Source: UBA1479 sp963972065
Lineage (GTDB): Bacteria; Pseudomonadota; Alphaproteobacteria; Rhodospirillales; Casp-alpha2
NCBI GenBank assembly: GCA_963972065.1
Contig: CAXAVJ010000014.1
Span: 1 to 54,547 of the forward strand
Direction: 5' to 3'
Length of the DNA: 54,547 nucleotides
How positions within the stretch are numbered: position 1 is the first letter of the stretch; every line of letters starts with the position of its first letter. Positions 52,225 through 54,547 of this stretch are shown in pieces. The notes under the pieces were generated by a model. That model did no database searches, was not told the origin of the DNA, and saw only the letters and a program-made list of their open reading frames with translations. A program made the translations under genes and the position numbers.

Positions 52225-52560
52225 CCCTGCCGGCTTGCCGGCTACGGTGCTAAACGCCAAGCGGAATAAGCACAGCGGACCCGGGGGCGGTACCCGGCGC
52301 CTCCACCACAAGCTGCGTTTGAGATTTTTAACGGAATTTCGGCGCGCGCCACGCGGTTTGTGATGGGGGCGAAATAGGATCGACGCGTGTAATAAAGGCT
52401 TGGTTTGTGCTCGGCATGGTACCGCCGATATCGGGCCATTTTGATAAGTGCCAATGATAACACAGAAGCACTTGCTGTCGCGGCCTAACACGCCATAACG
52501 ACAACGGGGTTCGGGCGGCACCTGGCAACAGAAGCCGCCCACTTCTTCCCCCGACATTCT
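52225..52560 (+). ncRNA. ssrA: tmRNA, circularly permuted two-piece precursor
   Basis: The acceptor piece comes first and ends CGCCTCCACCA at 52308; the coding piece begins GGGGGCG at 52365. GGGGGCG pairs with CGCCTCC to form the acceptor stem, and a T-arm CCGGG-N7-CCCGG precedes CCA. This order (CCA end, spacer, GGGG start) is the alphaproteobacterial permuted form. The tag frame at 52450-52488 reads ANDNTEALAVAA then TAA, matching alphaproteobacterial degradation tags. It tags stalled proteins for ClpXP, and the adaptor gene sspB is 0.9 kb away. The outer ends are approximate. Confidence 0.93.
52508..52546 (+). repeat. Hairpin repeat, copy 1 (in the tmRNA coding piece)
   Basis: GGTTC-GGGCGGC-N14-GCCGCCC-ACTTCT. 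A near copy lies at 52609-52646. In this copy the stem is seven GC-rich pairs. It may be the stable 3' end of the coding piece. Confidence 0.6.
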
Positions 52561-52608
52561 GAATCATGACTTCCCCGTTGAATCCGGAGGATCTGGGTCT
52601 TGCTGGGA

Positions 52609-52646
52609 GGTTCTGCGGCACTTTGCGACAGATGCCGCCAACTTCT
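52609..52646 (+). repeat. Hairpin repeat, copy 2
   Basis: GGTTC-TGCGGCA-N12-TGCCGCC-AACTTCT, sharing the flanks GGTTC and ACTTCT with copy 1 and ending 1 bp before the stop codon of the GAF-protein gene. Confidence 0.6.
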
Positions 52647-52647
52647 G

Positions 52648-53217
52648 TTAGTCCAGGATATACATGTCATCTCGCATTGCGCTCAGAAGGGCACGACGCA
52701 TTTCCAACTGATCGACAATGACATCGGCGAGATCGGTCAGATACCGGCGGTCTTCCGGCGAGAAGAACTGCCGGGGATAGGTGTCGAGCAGGCACAAAGC
52801 CCCCAACACGGCACCTTCACGGGTGATCAGCGGGGCACCGACGTAAAATCGCAGGCCAAGTTGCCCCACAACGAAGGGATTGTCCTTGAACCGGGAATCC
52901 TTGGTCGCGTCCGACACGATCATGACATTCGCCTCATTGATCGTATGCGCGCAGAACGTATCCTCACGCGGCGCTTCCTTGAGATCCACACCGCTGGATG
53001 CCTTGCACCACATACGATCCGCATCGATCATCGCGATGACCGACATGGGAACTCTGAAATGAACGGACGCCAGACGCGCTATTCTGTCAAATTGCGCCTC
53101 CGGTGGCGTATTGAGAATCGCATGCGAATGCAGAACCTGCAGGCGAAAGTCTTCGTTGTCCGGCACGGTATATGACGCACCCGCTTGTTTTTTCACCGAT
53201 ATTCGAGAATGTGCCAT
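52648..53217 (-). CDS. GAF-domain protein
   Basis: 189 residues, one GAF domain (LHSHAILNTPPEAQFDRIARLA...FYVGAPLITREGAVLGALCLLD), as in free GAF proteins that bind small ligands. No output domain is present. Function and ligand are unknown. It converges on the tmRNA and is divergent from sspB. Confidence 0.82.
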   Translation of the reverse strand: MAHSRISVKKQAGASYTVPDNEDFRLQVLHSHAILNTPPEAQFDRIARLASVHFRVPMSVIAMIDADRMWCKASSGVDLKEAPREDTFCAHTINEANVMIVSDATKDSRFKDNPFVVGQLGLRFYVGAPLITREGAVLGALCLLDTYPRQFFSPEDRRYLTDLADVIVDQLEMRRALLSAMRDDMYILD

Positions 53218-53419
53218 GAACGCCTCCCTCCTTCTTCCGAACAGCGCGCAACTGCGCCGGGCGACTTAACCAATGTTTTCCGAAGGCAGCGCAATTTCCA
53301 TGCCAGGAGGGATAATTGGAGGAAATGATGGGGCCGCGTGTTTCCGTCTTCGCTTTCTTCGCATTCAGAACCTTCATTTACTCAAGACTCTGGCCCGCGT
53401 TCCCTGCTAAAAACGGGGC

Positions 53420-53923
53420 ATGGAAGAAAGCCCACTGAGATATGACGTCTGGATCGAGGATGCGCTGCGCACCGTGATCCGCAACGCCCTGGCCCACGCC
53501 GCGCGCGAAGGCCTGCCCGGCGAACACCATTTCTACATCACCTTCCGCATGGAAGACCCCGGTGTCGTTGTGCCGCCTTATCTGCACGCCCAGCACCCGG
53601 AAGAGATGACCATCGTCATCCAGCACCAGTTCGACAATCTGCATGTCGACCAGGACGCGTTTGAAATTACCCTGTTCTTCAAGGGCAAGGGGGAGCGACT
53701 GCGCGTTCCCTTCCGCGCCATCACCGCGTTCTCCGATCCGTCCGTCAACTTCGGCCTGCAACTGAAGATGATCACGACGGACGAAGACGACGAGTTGGAA
53801 GACGACGGCATCTATGCGGAACAGGAAATTTCCCTGGATGCCTCGAATTCAGATGCGACCGAGGACGACGGCGACGGCAAGATGGGCGAAGTGATCGCAC
53901 TCGACACGTTTCGCAAGAAATAG
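53420..53923 (+). CDS. sspB: SspB-type ClpXP adaptor
   Basis: 167 residues. The alpha-type SspB fold: RYDVWIEDALRTVIRNAL, HHFYITFRMEDPGV and MTIVIQHQFDNLHV form the tag-binding domain, followed by an acidic flexible tail and a C-terminal basic end (IALDTFRKK) that docks on ClpX. It brings ssrA-tagged proteins to ClpXP. It lies 0.9 kb from the tmRNA gene and just upstream of the fumarase gene. Confidence 0.92.
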   Translation: MEESPLRYDVWIEDALRTVIRNALAHAAREGLPGEHHFYITFRMEDPGVVVPPYLHAQHPEEMTIVIQHQFDNLHVDQDAFEITLFFKGKGERLRVPFRAITAFSDPSVNFGLQLKMITTDEDDELEDDGIYAEQEISLDASNSDATEDDGDGKMGEVIALDTFRKK

Positions 53924-53994
53924 CCCGCCGCGCATCCGGGGTCGAACCGACTTCTTAAAGACAAAACCCACTCTAGCTTTCGAGGACCGCGACG

Positions 53995-54547
53995 ATGACC
54001 TTTGAACATCACACGATGTTTCCCCTGGGTCCGGACCAAACCCCCTACAAGAAAGTCATGGACGGCGGCGTCAGCACCCAGGAAGTGGCCGGCCGCACGG
54101 TGCTGACCGTCGAGCCCGAGGCCATCACCGAGCTGACCAAACAGGCGTTCCACGACATTTCCCACCTGCTGCGCCCGGCCCATCTGGCCCAGCTGCGCAA
54201 GATCCTCGACGATCCGGAAGCGTCCGACAACGACCGCTTCGTCGCCCTCGACCTTTTGAAGAACGCCAACATCGCCGCCGGCGGCGTGCTGCCCATGTGC
54301 CAGGACACGGGCACGGCCATCGTCATGGGCAAGAAGGGGCAGAACGTGTTCACCGGCTTCGACGACGAGGCGGCGATCGCCGAAGGCGTCATGAAGACCT
54401 TCACGGAAACCAACCTGCGCTATTCCCAGGTCACGCCCGTCGACATGTTCACCGAAAAGAACACGGGCAACAACCTGCCGGCGCAGATCGACATCTATGC
54501 CGAGCCGGGCGACGCCTATAAGTTCCAGTTCATCGCCAAGGGTGGCG
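53995..54547 (+). CDS. Class I fumarate hydratase (partial, 3' end beyond window)
   Basis: The first 184 residues. KQAFHDISHLLRPAHL, LLKNANIAAGGVLPMCQDTGTAI (Cys ligand of the 4Fe-4S cluster) and NLRYSQVTPVDMF...NTGNNLPAQI are class I fumarase signatures. It hydrates fumarate to malate in the TCA cycle. No stop is reached before the window ends. The class I enzyme is oxygen-sensitive. Confidence 0.92.
   Translation, partial: MTFEHHTMFPLGPDQTPYKKVMDGGVSTQEVAGRTVLTVEPEAITELTKQAFHDISHLLRPAHLAQLRKILDDPEASDNDRFVALDLLKNANIAAGGVLPMCQDTGTAIVMGKKGQNVFTGFDDEAAIAEGVMKTFTETNLRYSQVTPVDMFTEKNTGNNLPAQIDIYAEPGDAYKFQFIAKGG

Overview
The window is high-GC DNA from an alphaproteobacterium, probably of the Rhodospirillales type. 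The evidence is a circularly permuted tmRNA gene with an alphaproteobacterial tag (ANDNTEALAVAA), an alpha-type SspB adaptor, the thyA/folA/hflKC/degP neighbourhood, mre-mrdA-rodA, a CtrA-like box (TTAA-N7-TTAA) and PAS_5 and DUF2065 proteins.

Region 1 (1-5739) is a RiPP export locus. Two Nif11-type leader peptides share a 120-bp block that stops exactly at the leader/core junction. They are followed by one 1382-residue polypeptide that fuses the two NHLP-type ABC exporters usually made as separate proteins (C39 peptidase-TMD-NBD plus TMD-NBD). The HlyD-like partner survives only as a 57-residue N-terminal stub, and a decayed copy of the C39 active-site region lies at 56-124. No maturation enzyme is in the window.

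Region 2 (5740-23965) is an 18.2-kb genomic island in the 3' half of tRNA-Lys(CUU), bounded by 46-bp direct repeats, with matching integrase arm-type repeats just inside each end. From left to right it carries: a three-gene AT-rich operon that fits the Detocs anti-phage system (dtcA-dtcB-dtcC); remnants of an integrase and IS3-family transposases; a two-component system plus PepSY protein facing a cytochrome b561 / SHP-like cytochrome / diheme cytochrome c operon; an EEP nuclease and a zinc-ribbon membrane protein; an unrecognised, highly structured plus-strand RNA; a second tyrosine recombinase coupled to a DUF488 protein; and an integrase-led gene group ending in a reverse transcriptase whose catalytic box reads YSDN instead of YxDD. 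Base composition changes from segment to segment, so the island looks like a mosaic.

Region 3 (23920-54547) is core chromosome: tRNA-Lys; rodA-mrdA-mreD-mreC; a calcineurin-type phosphoesterase and a MATE exporter that separate mreC from mreB; leuA with a leucine-rich leader peptide and attenuator; ilvB-ilvN-ilvC; a membrane-anchored response regulator; miaA; serB; degP-DUF2065-hflC-hflK; mrp; an SRPBCC protein; folA; thyA; an Ldh2-type dehydrogenase; the permuted tmRNA; a GAF protein; sspB; and the start of a class I fumarase. Branched-chain amino acid synthesis (leuA, ilvBNC), cell-wall elongation (mre/mrd), folate/dTMP metabolism (folA/thyA), membrane proteostasis (hflKC/degP) and ribosome rescue (ssrA/sspB) each form a functional block.
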